A DNA stretch of 64,000 bases from Amoebophrya sp. A120 (Eukaryota > Sar > Dinophyceae > Syndiniales > Amoebophryaceae), in NCBI GenBank assembly GCA_905178155.1, contig CAJINV010000004.1, positions 2,673,513 to 2,737,512 on the forward strand, read 5' to 3'. Shown here in pieces: positions 1 to 10,849 of the stretch; position 1 is the stretch's first letter; each line of letters begins with the position of its first letter. The notes below the pieces were generated by a model. That model did no database searches, was not told where the DNA came from, and saw nothing but the letters and a program-made list of their open reading frames with translations. Made by a program: the position numbers and the translations under genes.

Positions 1-143
1 TGTAGTCTGTCGTTCCCCTTCACCGTCGCTTTGGGTTTCTGGTTCAGCTCCACTATCTTGCAGGGCTGGCCTTTGATCATCACGTAACCCGGTTTTTTCA
101 ATGAGGACGCGCTCATCGTCGGAATGTCGTCGGCGTCCGGCAT
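1..143 (-). CDS. eIF5A-like translation factor, 5' end only
   Basis: Partial gene running off the left edge; ATG at 143-141. The 47 visible residues begin MPDADDIPTMSASSLKKPGY and continue VMIKGQPCKIVEL, which matches the N-terminal SH3-like domain of eukaryotic initiation factor 5A (family pattern ALRKNGFVVIKGRPCKIVEM). eIF5A binds the ribosome and relieves stalling, and depends on a hypusine made from a lysine in the loop just after this strand. The loop here reads NQKPKATVKGNDRL rather than the usual STSKTGKHGHAK, so the modified lysine cannot be placed with certainty. The family call rests on the first strand pair only; the C-terminal OB domain lies outside the window. Confidence 0.7.
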   Translation of the reverse strand, partial: MPDADDIPTMSASSLKKPGYVMIKGQPCKIVELNQKPKATVKGNDRL

Positions 144-1006
144 TTTGGTAGCAGTTTTTTGGCAGGGTACGTAGTACGACGCTGGAAATAGTATCTATGA
201 GGGGCGTTGAAGGTGGCCGTGGGGATAGTAGAAAGGTAGATCGGAGAAAACAAGTGCGGTTGAACTACAGAAAATGTAATTGTCGCCTAAACGTAAACAA
301 ACCACATACCATACCTATCAATGTCCCACCTAGACTTACATTTACAACTGGCTGCTCAGCAAAGTAGTTCCCGGTGACATTTCTTTTGCCAAATGTTGAC
401 GTACATACAGCCAATAATATGCTAGAGCTTTGACATCCTCGCCACTAATATTGATGACAACTCGTACGCATCTTTGCTATATAGAGTCGATTTTCACGAC
501 GTGGAAAAAGACTGATCCAGCGATCTACTGCTACCGAATCTTTGACTTTTGATCGCGCTCGCCACTGGTTGATCATTCAACACTTTTATCGGATCTACTT
601 CGTGGTCGGGTTTGTGCCAAAATCGAGATCAAGTAGTGATAGATTCTACTCAGTCCATCTTTATTTCATAAACAGCATGGCAAATGCGATTCGATCACGA
701 GGAGCGTCAGGACAAAGGACCTTTTGCGTCAGGGACATACAATTGAAGGCACGAACAGCCCCTGCTAACAAAATACTAATATCATTTTCCTGGTGCTTAA
801 TGTAAACGGCTGTGGTAGAGTTGAGTTTCACTTTCACTTGCATGCTGCACCTCATCAAGAAGATTCATGTCCGCACACTCCTTCACTTCTTTTACGCAAA
901 AAATGTAGACACAGACATCAGGATTCACCAAAAATTCATCGTCCGCATCAACATGATCGAGGGTCGTCAGTCACAATGAGGAGCAACACCAGGAAATGAA
1001 TTGTAT
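144..1006. other. Intergenic, nothing recognised
   Basis: About 860 bp between the eIF5A-like start and the fasciclin gene's stop. Only short unsupported ORFs; no RNA gene or repeat recognised. Confidence 0.5.
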
Positions 1007-3973
1007 CTATGAACTGGTAAACACACCGTCAATCTCGTGAATGATCCCGTTCCAACAGCGCACGGTTCGCACGATGTTGCAGCTCCGGTTCCCCACGGCG
1101 ACCTTCCGGTCCAGGCCGTAAAAGTACTGGTCCTCGAGGCAGTGCTTCACAAACACGTCGAGTTTTTTTATCCTATGTAAAAACGTCCCCACCCCATAGT
1201 TGTAATGCAAATGCGCAATTACAGGAACATTTGTAATGCGCATCTCCATTACGGGCATTTCCGATCGTGTTTTGGACTTTGTAGTGCTGTAAACCGGATG
1301 GCAAGCTAGCTTTCTCATGCGGCTGCCCTTGCTAACAAGCACTACACTGCAGATGGGAACTTGTCATGCACAACGCCCAAAGCTTGGAGATTTGTGTTGC
1401 AGATAGAGCAACTTGACTATGGGGCGGGGACGTTTTCGCTCAGGATATTTTTCCGGGGATTTTCCAACGTCCGCAGTTCTGCCCCGCCGAACGTGCTCTC
1501 GTTGATGCCGTAGGGGAGATGCCGGCGAAACCGGCCCTCCAGCAGCGCGTACTGCACTTCGCTCGCGGACTGGTTCGCGACCAGCTGGTAGGGGTCGATT
1601 TGGGGCTGTTCTGACTGCTCGGTCTGTGCGAGTGCACAACTCACCCTCCCCCTCATTTGTAATGCAAAATCCCATCAAATCCAATTGCTGCCTTGTCCTT
1701 GTGGCGCTGCTTGCATTACAAAGTCTGCAAACCCAAGCGCATGCAGCACTGCACTCAACGCGTGAGCTTGTAATGCGCAGCATCCACAAGTATTGGTCTT
1801 TGTGTTGCTGTTCATGCCATAGAAATGAGTGGGAGGAGCGGGACTTGTGCACTCTCATACGGTCGTGTGTAGTCCACGTGCCCGCAGGGGTCCGCCGCCT
1901 CCACCCGGTGCACCTATTTGTCCTGCAGCTGGACCGCCTGGTTCTTCTTGCAGCTCTCCTGGTGCAACAACATCTCCACCTGCCAGCCCCATTTTTTCCC
2001 TTGCCATCTGCTCCGTCTGCTCGCTGATGCTGGCCCGCTGCATGGATTCCGTTAACAGGTTCTTTTGCACCGACGACAGCTCTGTACTGGGGATCTGACC
2101 CACGTACTCCGGTAACCGGTACCCGGTGCGTGCCGTGCGAAAGTGTATCAAATACAAACACGTCTGGATCTGGAAGATTGATGCGAGATTTGTCATGTTA
2201 GTCTGGCATCATGTTCATGACTCTGCGCCCTGTATTGTGTGGCCACCAAGTAGAGGTCCGCTTGCCGGTAATGCAAATGCGCAGCTTCTCATGCGAAATA
2301 CGCAGCACAGACGCACAAAAAAACTTGTCATGCTTGGCGGCGCATTGCAGAGCACTTATTGCTCCTCACGGACTTGCATCACAAGTTTCCAGACCCAGAC
2401 ACATTTGCATTTGATAAAGTGCTTCTCGTAGCAATCCTCTATGTAGCCGTCCATCAGCGCGCGCTCGGGGTAGACGTACGAAACCGGCTCCGAAGAGAGA
2501 CACTGAAACGTCGCGTGATCATCGTGGCCACCACTGCGAGAGTCGTCTCCAAAGTAGTTGTTTTTGTTGAGCGCAAGAAGCTGTTCTTTTTGTCCATCGA
2601 AGAACGAGCTGGAGTTGTCTTCGTGCTCCTCCTATCCAGTGCAAACATGTCTGGGCCCGGAGTAAACTCATGATGCTGAGTGGAAAAATCATGAGCAGGA
2701 TGCCACAAGTGACGGCTCGGCGTGACAAGATTCTGGGTTCTTGCTAGGTGTCGTCTAATATCCAGCATGACAAACTTCTGCGTTTTTGCATGACAGAAAT
2801 AAGCCGTGGCTCTTTGGTACTAACCTACATGATAGACTTGAGAATCAGGTCCGGACCCGGAGCTGACCATGCTAGCAGAGCATGACAAACTTCCATCCTT
2901 CCAGACCACCCAAACATATTTCCGATGCATACCTCCTGCATCCGCTTCTCCCGTTTCAGATCCTCTAAATAGTTCAGAAGTGCAAGTTTCTTCCGTGCGG
3001 CCTTCTGCGTCTTCGGGTTCGGGTCAGTTAGCTCGTTTTCGAGTTCCTGATCCTGGGATCGCTGTTCGGCGTAATAATCTCCCCACCAGCGTCGATTTTT
3101 GCCTTGTTTGTCGCTCGGTAAGTTAAAGTTTCTATTCCCCAACGCAGGACCATCGTTGTCAGTCGCAGAAATTGATGCGGCCCCATTCTCCGCCAAGGTC
3201 GCGACGGCGTTGTACGAGTTCACCAGCTCTGGAATGTCGAACTTTCCCAACACGAGGTGTCGCTTCAGAAATCGCAGCAACAAATCCGGGTTGTCGCGCA
3301 TGGTCTGCCACGAATTTTTCCCAATTTTCGCAATCGCCTCGTTATTGGGCACAAACATCGTGAACGGACCGCTGGTAGAAATCAAATTCAGCAATCTACT
3401 CGTGCAGGCAATTCTATTTCCTGGTCCTGCGCCTTCGGCGTCACCGATCCCAACTCTTCCGCGAAAGTTTCCGTCGTAGGAGCCGTCTTCACGTGGTTCA
3501 CCCTCTAATCCCAAAATAGGAGAAGAACTGTTATCAAGCCCGTCATGATCATCATGTGAGAAAACTAAATCCTCCAGCCGGCCGTGTTCCAGAAACTTTT
3601 TCTCCCGCCTCTGCTTCGTCCGAAAGTCCACCTCGTTGGTGAGCAGTTTCCCCTTGGACAGCAAATTGTACCAAAGCGAACACCGCTTCACTTTCGCCGT
3701 CGCGTTCACAATCGTGTCGCGCCGGCTGATGTCGTGCACGTGCTGGTAGTAGGCCAGCGCGTTGTGCTTGGCGTTCGGCGTGTTGTGGTGAAAGCCCTTG
3801 TAGACCGCACCGCGCTCCTGCCGTGGCGTGTAGTTTTTCGTGAAGCGCCCATTACACTGCGCCGGACAGACCTTGGCGTTACTGTTCCCCCCGTTACTGT
3901 GGTTGTGGCCCATACCACGCAAAATCTTCGAGAAACGAAAGATGCCGCCGAAGCAGCCCGTGGCTTCTGACAT
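1007..3973 (-). CDS. Fasciclin (FAS1) domain protein, 5 exons
   Basis: Exons (coding order) 3973-2932, 2627-2417, 2140-1860, 1619-1448, 1163-1007; sum 1,863 nt, giving 620 aa. All four introns are introners. FAS1 domains are cell-adhesion or surface modules. The first FAS1 box is visible near residue 220 (SGPFTMFVPNNEAIAKIG) and the last near the C terminus (NGIIHEIDGVF), with YALLEGRFRRHL and RKVAVGNRSCNIVRTVRCWN between them. About 250 residues of charged or Gly/Pro-rich sequence are inserted inside the domain. No clear N-terminal signal peptide is seen after MSEATGCFGG, although the family is normally secreted, so an upstream exon or another start is possible. A TTG-initiated extension to 4042 exists but the ATG at 3973 is preferred. 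Confidence 0.8.
1169..1447. mobile_element. Introner, family D
   Basis: TAT...ATA ends, TIR of the GTAAAAACGTCCCCACCCC type, direct repeat TTTTT on both sides. Removal joins NPRK to KLDVFVKHC in the FAS1 domain. Confidence 0.85.
1625..1859. mobile_element. Introner, family C
   Basis: Left end TGTGCGAGTGCACAAC is a one-base variant of the TATGAGAGTGCACAAC tip; right end CTCATA. Perfect 5-bp direct repeat CGGTC. Confidence 0.85.
2146..2416. mobile_element. Introner, family B
   Basis: Family with CAAAAATGTCTGGGTCTGGA-type inverted ends; TAT...ATA; direct repeat AAGTG. Confidence 0.85.
2633..2931. mobile_element. Introner, family B
   Basis: TAT...ATA ends and direct repeat CCTCC. On the coding strand the repeat is GGAGG, so this is one of the few copies that can be drawn as GT-AG. 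Confidence 0.85.
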
Positions 3974-4039
3974 ATTTGAGGTTTCTATAGAGAAGCGATT
4001 ATGTTTATCATTATAGTTGATTAATATATTTATATAAGG

Positions 4040-4490
4040 CAAACTTTGGGGCCGGAGAGGGTACGGTAGAGGTTGGGGAGAGGTTTCGTAGAGGTTAGAC
4101 AGAGGGTCGGAGAGGTAAAGTAGAGGGTCGACAAAAACAAGAGGGTCGGGGAGAGGTAAAGGGAGAGGGTACGGAGAGGGTCGGGAGAGGGTGCGCAGTA
4201 TAGGGACCCGTATAGCGGCGCTATACGCGCGCAGAGGGTCGGTAGAGGTTGAGTAGAGGTCAAATAGAGGGTGGGGGGAGAGGGTGTAGAGGGTCGGAGA
4301 GGTTCCACAATATAGGGCGACCCTCTAAGCGACCCTCTACCGCGACCCCCTCCGGGAGCCTCTATTTTACCTCTCGGCGGACCCTCTCGGGACCTCTTGG
4401 ACCCTCTCCCGGACCCTCTCCGAACCTCTCCCGGACCCTCTCCGAACCTCTCCCGGACCCTCTCCGGGACCCTCTACCAGAACCGCCCGC
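4040..4490. repeat. Purine/pyrimidine minisatellite with strand switch
   Basis: From about 4040 to 4310 the plus strand carries degenerate GAGGGTCGGAGAGG units; from about 4320 to 4490 it carries the complementary CCCTCTCCGGACCCTCTCC units. The two halves form a large imperfect inverted repeat. Confidence 0.8.
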
Positions 4491-6020
4491 ACAGTGAAGC
4501 TCGCCCGCCTGCGCGCAGTGCCTGTGTCTTAGAATAAGAATAAACAAAGCTAGGGCCTAAAAGTTAAGGTCTCCTCTGCAAGTTTTTCTTTTTTGACTCC
4601 AGGGCATACCAGGGCGGCAGTTCAAAGTGCATGCGCCGCTCTGCGTCCCCCGGGGGGGGCGCGGCGCCACGCCTTAACGTAGGCGGCCACCTAGGGTGGC
4701 CGCAACTTCACACAGTGCCCGCGCGCGGGCGCCAGGTGTCGCGTCTTTGTAGCGTCGCGAAAGTGGTTGCGACCAAAGTAGCGAAAGTTTTTCTCTGCCC
4801 GTTGTCTCCCGGCGCAAGCATAGCGCATTAGCCTTCGCAAGCACATGCAAGCCCCGCCGCGTGCTCGCTGCCTAACAGGATTCCAGCTCGCCACCTTTTA
4901 GATGCGGCATTCCTCCTGTTCAGGGTGCACACCTGCAACAAACTCCCCCTCCAAGAAAGGCCAACAACCTCCGGCCCCGGGCGCTGCTTTTTTCGGAAAC
5001 AAAGAACGCAGGCCGCGGAGGTATCGCTGCGTGTGTGCGCTGCGCTTTCTGGGCCAACCCCGTCAGACCGGCGCGGCCCCGCCTGCTTTTTTGGCTGTGC
5101 AGCGGCGCGCCACCCTTGGCATTGCCTTCCCCGTTGGAACACCTCCCCCGAACAGCCTCCCTCCCCGGCGGCCTCCGCCGGGGGTTGGCTGGTTTATTTG
5201 ATAAACTAAAAAGACTAAAGACGACGGCAAAGCGGGACTATCAATCTGCAGCAAACAAAAACACGCCGAGTTGCCAAAATATAAACGGAAAAACATGAGA
5301 CGGAGAGGGGAGGAGCTTCATCTGACGTGGAACGCATACACAACAAAAGGAATACAAAAAGGAAAAGGACAATGTTGGCCGCTGTTGCAAATGAGAAAGC
5401 CGAGGAGCTGCAGAATGACGCTCACTCTCGACAGCAACCAGGTGATGGTGCCGTAGCAGACGCCCAGAGTGAGATGCGGTTGACGTGACTAAATCTGCAA
5501 ACTACTAACCGTTGTGGTAGCTTTCTGCTGCAGTCTTCGTCACCAACGTAGAAACGAGGACGAACAGATACAACTAATAGAGCATCTACATCGGCATCGC
5601 ACAAGCAGACCATCTTTTCGGTAGGGACCGATTTCGCACACGACGTAGCAGTAGCACATGTTCTTGCACAGCCACACAATCTGAAAACGATTAGGATTAC
5701 GTCGAACACGAGGACCTAGGAGGAAGAGTTGATGTACTAGATCCGGCGGAAAATAACAATGCGTGTCGCATTGGCAGCGTGAGCGTCGGACTCGGAGCGC
5801 CCCACCCAACTTTGTTCATGACTGAGACTGAAAAGATGTAAACCAATCTGATCGAGGAACAGGTTCTTGTCTCTTCTATTTCAGTAGGCTTCTCTACTTC
5901 TTCCGCCGTTCCCTAAGTCTTGATCTTCTACACTCTCAGCGGGACTTGATCTTCTACACTCTCAGCTATTGACTCGGAGCTGATGACGTGGCTGCTGGTG
6001 TAGTGGAGGATTTTCAATTT
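4491..6020. other. Non-coding, GC-rich then mixed
   Basis: No supported gene. 4620-5200 is GC-rich without codon-like structure. A short tandem duplication (CTTGATCTTCTACACTCTCA twice) lies at about 5917-5970. Confidence 0.4.
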
Positions 6021-6281
6021 TCACGCTTTGTATCTGAAGACTCGGCGGCCGCGCTCGAACCACTCAGCCGCAGCCCTAGCGTTAGCCTCAGCCCTAGGCT
6101 TAGCCTCAGCCGCAGCCAGAGCCTCGGCCATAGCGTTAGCCCCAGCCTTAGCCTCGGCCCGAGCTTTAGCCTCTGCCCTAGCCTTAGCAGTAGCCTTAAT
6201 CTTCGGAATTGCGGCGATCCACATCCCTTGGATTGGGCTAGGGCCGCCTGAGCACACGTAGGTCGTTCCTCCGTGGAACAT
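6021..6281 (-). other. Ala/Lys-rich hexanucleotide-repeat ORF
   Basis: Between 6050 and 6200 the plus strand is a degenerate GCCTTAGCC/GCCTCAGCC repeat. Read on the minus strand it gives a low-complexity AKARAEAKAR-type run after a non-repetitive N-terminal stretch with YVCSGGPSPIQGMW. It could be a gene remnant or simple sequence; no family is recognised and no splice partner was found. Confidence 0.3.
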
Positions 6282-6333
6282 AGCTTGGACTCCCCGTAAA
6301 AAAACCTAGGGGCATCATGGGCGATACTACGTT

Positions 6334-7550
6334 GAAAACTTCAAGAATAAGAAAATGAGCAAAATTTGGTGTTTAGAATTCAAAACGGTAAGGCGCCGGG
6401 CGCCCTGTTTTTTGTTTTTGTTTTGGATAGCGCTTGGCAGGTCGCGAGGCATACTACTTCAAAACTATCAGAAGCAGAGGACGCGACACACTGAGTGTTT
6501 TATCGCGGCCGCCTACTTCTCGATATGAAAAAAGGGAGAGGCAGGCCTGGCATGGAGCCGGCCAACGAAGACGGGCCGAGGGCTACCAACCTCACGCGCC
6601 AAACTAGTTAGCTAGGTGTGGCCCTTCCTGGAACATTCGTGACCGGGGCCCAATGGGCTCGGGTCGTTGCGTGGTCCGAATGGACGAGGCGCGGCGGCGC
6701 CTCCGCAGGCAAGCGAAAAGCGACCCGAAGTTGCTGAAATATTACAGCAAGCTTCTGCGGGAATGCCCGAGCAAAGACATCGCCAGGGGACTCGATACAG
6801 GCGCTCTTTTTTGCATTCCGCCCGTGATTCACGCAAAATTTTGCAGTTCCCGATGGGAAAAATTGCAAGAATGAACAGGGTCGACCCCTAGCGAAGACCC
6901 TAGATTTTGGCCATTCCCGAAACGGCTTTTTTCCCACTTCCCGATGGAAAAAATTTCAAGAATGAAAAAGCAGACCCCTCCGGCGACCCCTGGCGCAAGG
7001 GGTCGCCCAGAGGACTTTATTGCTTACTTTTTGCTCAAAAAACGCACTTTTTGAAGTTCGCCCGATTCGGAAATCGATTTTGGAGCCACGCGGCGCCGCA
7101 ATTGTGGACGCCCAAAATGCAGCCCGTCGGCGAGGGGAGTCCCGCCCTGCTAAGGGTCCGGATTGGGCGTGCAAATTGGGCGCACTATTTTAGGCGCCGA
7201 AAAACATGGCCCGGCATTTGGCAAACTCTAGCAAAAGGGCGCCGCAAATGTAACGACCCCCCATTGCCCAGCTCAGGTCTGCTGCTTGCCGCCGTCAAGA
7301 AGAGCCGGCTTTTTGGATTGAGGGGGCTCTGCCGGTTTCTCTCCAAGTACAAGCGGCGCCTCGTGGCGATGGTTGGCGAAATGATGTCCCGGCCGGATGC
7401 AACCCGGCCGAGCCCAAGGGCGCCGCGTGCTGCTTCTGCGCTGCCGGTCGAGCCGCCGGCGTCGTGTTTCGTCGATCTTGGAACCCCTCCCGGCCACCCT
7501 AAAGACTCTAAAGACCGAATTTTGCTCGTTTTCTTATTCTTGAAGTTTTC
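6334..7550. mobile_element. 1.2-kb TIR element
   Basis: Near-perfect 36-bp terminal inverted repeats at 6334-6369 and 7515-7550; tip GAAAACTTCAAGAATAAGAA and its reverse complement. No convincing transposase; the longest ORF (6907-7560) is low complexity. Internally two diverged copies of a GATGGGAAAAATTGCAAGAA unit occur near 6850 and 6945. A target-site duplication could not be identified. The right TIR forms the 3' end of the EF-hand reading frame. Confidence 0.75.
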
Positions 7551-9097
7551 CACTCAGTAGGCGACATCGGGTTATGATAGTCATCAGACACGTATGCCCA
7601 TGCGGAGTTCTCATCGGGATCCGTGAAGTCCGTGCAGTGCCTGAACGTGTTCGCCAGCCGCGAACTCAAACTGGGGGATCTCCGACTGGGGCGCGTCTCC
7701 AACATACTTCCTCCCGACTCTGCGGCTGGCGAATCCGTGGGCAGGATGACGCCGCACTGGTTCTCGCTGCTGCACCCGCAATAGAGAAACTCTGGCAAAT
7801 TCACCTTTATTTATTTGTTTTCAGGAGGCCGAATAAAAAATCAACATGCTGAAGAAGAAGAAAAAACTTTACCTTGTGGTTGTGAAGAATGAAAGTACTT
7901 TATTAAATTCATGACAGTCGTTGTCTATTTGTATTTTTTCTTCCATCATGATCCTGATCATCATGCACAAGTATTCTCCTCATGGAGGAGAGGGAGACAT
8001 ACCGTATGTTTGCAACACCACCGTCAGGCTCAAGGTTCCCAGGCAGAAGCAACGCTACAACGGCAATAGGCAGTGAATGTGTGAAAGTACCTTTCCATCC
8101 TTGTTCAAATCGAATGCATTTACGTCGAACTCCGACCCAAGATCCAGAACGCCATTGCGGTCCTTGTCGAGCGTCTCGAATTCGTCCAGAAGCCCACTCG
8201 CGTGTAGGTGTACGATAAATGCGTCGGCGTCCTGAAGTTTCCGTTGGAATCTTTTTCCAATGTTAGTTGCGCATAAACATCAAGCGGTCGGGAAACACAA
8301 ACACTCCAAATTCAAACTTCAGTGCATTTTTCATCAGTTTAACTTGAACAAGAATACCATTGCCGTTCATCATCTTCGTACGCAAAATTCATTCCTGGTA
8401 ATCATCTGGCACTGGCTCAACGACAATCCGATAAACATTCGTCGCAGTCTCTACTTACGGTGACAAGACGTACCTGGTAGCTCTTCCCAGCAGCACTGGT
8501 AGATCGGGGAAGAAAAGCGGCCGCAGCTTCGAGGAGCAATTTCATCTTGTACGCGCTGACCCCCTGGTGCTCGAGCCGCGCAGTCAGCATGCCCAGACTC
8601 TGCGTCACGGACTGTTTTGCGTGGAACAGCGGAAGGAGCATCCGCAGGTCACTCTCGAGCTGGGCCGGTATTTTCTTAGCCGTCGACGATTCGGATTCCG
8701 GCTGATTGTCAGCTTCGCTGGTCGTGGTCTTGGAGGTGAAGGAGCCGGAGGGCGTCTCAGCATCGGTTTCCGGGGAATACATTTCTTTCTGTTCGTCCTT
8801 GTCCTCGACATCCTCGCTCGGCCCTGAGTCGGCTTCCCCTGTGTAGTCGAGGTCCAGCGAGGACGAGGTGGGCTCCTTCTTGGTACTCTCCTGCTGCACC
8901 TGCGTAATATTTGAATTGGAATTTTATTTCAATTCGAGCTTGTTTAATTTTTCTGTGCGATTCATCTGAACACGCAGGGGCCAAGGCTATCGCCTTAGCC
9001 CATCTAGAGGGGGGTGATACCACAATTCTTTATCCAGTACACCAACACTTCTTTGAAGGAGGATATCAATCACCTGTCCATTTGCTTCAGGACGCAT
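7508..9097 (-). CDS. EF-hand protein, 4 exons, canonical introns
   Basis: Exons 9097-9074, 8899-8459, 8231-8091, 7804-7508; sum 903 nt, 300 aa. All three introns are GT-AG (174, 227 and 286 bp), one with donor GTAAGT, and there is no introner. The N-terminal 150 residues are acidic and Ser/Thr-rich (probably disordered), followed by a helical segment. Two EF-hand loops follow: DKDRNGVLDLGSE, then DLNKDGKVNLPE, which is split by the last intron. The second has the standard calcium ligands; the first looks complete. The protein is probably a calcium sensor. The last 13 residues (KTSRIRKRAKFGL) and the stop are encoded by the inverted repeat of the neighbouring TIR element, so the original C terminus may be lost. 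The start ATG is followed by only 8 codons before the first intron; further upstream exons cannot be excluded. Confidence 0.75.
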
Positions 9098-10518
9098 CGT
9101 TTTAATCTCACCGCGTCCAGTGATTGAAGATGTAAAGTACGTGTATGCAATTTTCACATTCGACGCTACATCAAAATTGATATTGTACCACTGCGGTTGC
9201 ACATCCAACCATAGCTGCGGTAGCCACGGCGGTGCGCGCCGCGATCGGACATGGGCAGGAGGAAGAAACGGGGGGGGGGGGGGTGTTTGTTTGTATTTAG
9301 ACAGCGACATTTTTTGGTTGGTCTTTGTCTTAGTGTTGGTAATCTTGTCCTGCTCTGAATCAGGCAATTTATGCAATGAGATCCGATTGGACTTTCCCTT
9401 CCGAGAAATTCCTTCTCTCCCCCAATCACGACTACCGGGCCACTGCAGCTACTACACAAAAAAATGGTGTGGCTCTTGAGTCTTTTTTTACGATTCAGAC
9501 GGACCCAAACAAAGATGAAAAGCCAACTTTACTAGTTGTACGGCCTGCACCACCGCTATAAAATTAAAAGTGCAATGAGGGAAGGGGGGCTGTGGTGCGG
9601 CTGGAGGTAGAATATGAATACTAGAGGTGTGGCCAAATAATTCCAGATAGGGTGCCTAGTGCTACGGTGATGTAATGATGATGAGGCACGGTACGTTGTT
9701 TGAGAGCAAGAAGTCGGGAAAGTCTTGCAGTGAAACCAAACCACTGGCACAACTTACTTAATTTGAATTTACTAATCTTGATTGGGTCGTCGTCGTTCGC
9801 ACTGAATAGAGTCCAAAGATGTGGTTCAGGGTCGCCGTCACGTACTTATTTAGGTATGGTGGAACATAAAGAACAACAACATCAAGAAATCCCAAACACG
9901 AACGAACCCACAGAGCCAATTTATCAGATCCAGACCGCCCACCCTGTCGCTCTGTGTGTTTGTGAAGGAATTTTTCACTCAAAAAGTCAAGGAATTTTTC
10001 ACTCAGCCCTGTTTCAATCCACTCATCAATGACGAATACCTCAGCGGTTGATGCTCTTCGTACGAACATCAACAAAAGGTGGGAACAAGTTGATGAGAAG
10101 CAATTCGATTCATAATTCGAACACCTAGAAGTAGAGGCGCCAGGGTCCCGATGCTAGGTAACAGCACGATCACCAGAATGAAACGCTGTGGCATGTTTAT
10201 CACAATATCTATACTTCATGATCATGTCGTTGGTTGAATAAAGCAAAAGTCGCCGAGAGATAAAGTCGGACCACGACCCACGAGGTGCCGCAGCTGCAAA
10301 TCAATTGTCGCTGTGTATGCTTCTAGTAGAAGCGTTTTTGGTTTTGAAAATAATTGTGCTATTCTCCTCTAGTGGTCTTCATGCCAAATCAACAGCCGCA
10401 GTGCCTTCAGCTCGCTTGGAATACCTCTGCAACTTGCTGCAATGGTGCCAATTCTAACAGAAGACCTCGTCATCGCAGATTGAGAAGTCGTGCGTGCCGG
10501 TCTTTGTCATTCAATCAG
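9098..10518. other. Intergenic, no supported gene
   Basis: Contains a 14-base G run (9270-9283) and a short tandem duplication of GAAGGAATTTTTCACTCA near 9965-10005. Nothing else recognised. Confidence 0.4.
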
Positions 10519-10622
10519 TCACTGATGTCTGATCCCCTCCACGAACACGTAGAACTCCACTTCCTGCTTCCGGCACCGCGTTTCATTGCCCCTGGCACAT
10601 CTCGCGTTGCTGGGGTCCAGGC
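10519..10622 (-). CDS. Possible last exon of an unidentified gene
   Basis: Minus-strand open stretch following an AG acceptor (GAAGACAG) and ending in TGA at 10519. It encodes LDPSNARCARGNETRCRKQE then VEFYVFVEGIRHQ. A further open stretch (GCDDVVAGFFHSVDIKTCLP) lies at about 10755-10840, before a GT, but I could not join the two in frame. The composition looks protein-like; no family is recognised. Confidence 0.3.
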
Positions 10623-10849
10623 CTGTCTTCGTGGATCATCCCTTTGCGTCTTCACCGTACAGACTCGCTCGTGAGGGAGGGCGTTTAATATTCTGCGGAA
10701 CAACTAGCTACATCAAGCCGCCACCGCCCGCTCCTGTCGTCGTTCTTGTGCTGTCCAGCTGGTACTACGTCTCAAAGTCGCAAGGAAGGCACGTCTTGAT
10801 GTCCACACTGTGAAAGAAACCAGCCACCACGTCGTCGCAACCACGGACT

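Noticed and set aside
6907-7560. 217-codon plus-strand ORF inside the TIR element as a transposase
   Set aside because: Low-complexity, no DDE or other transposase motif, and the opposite strand is equally open.
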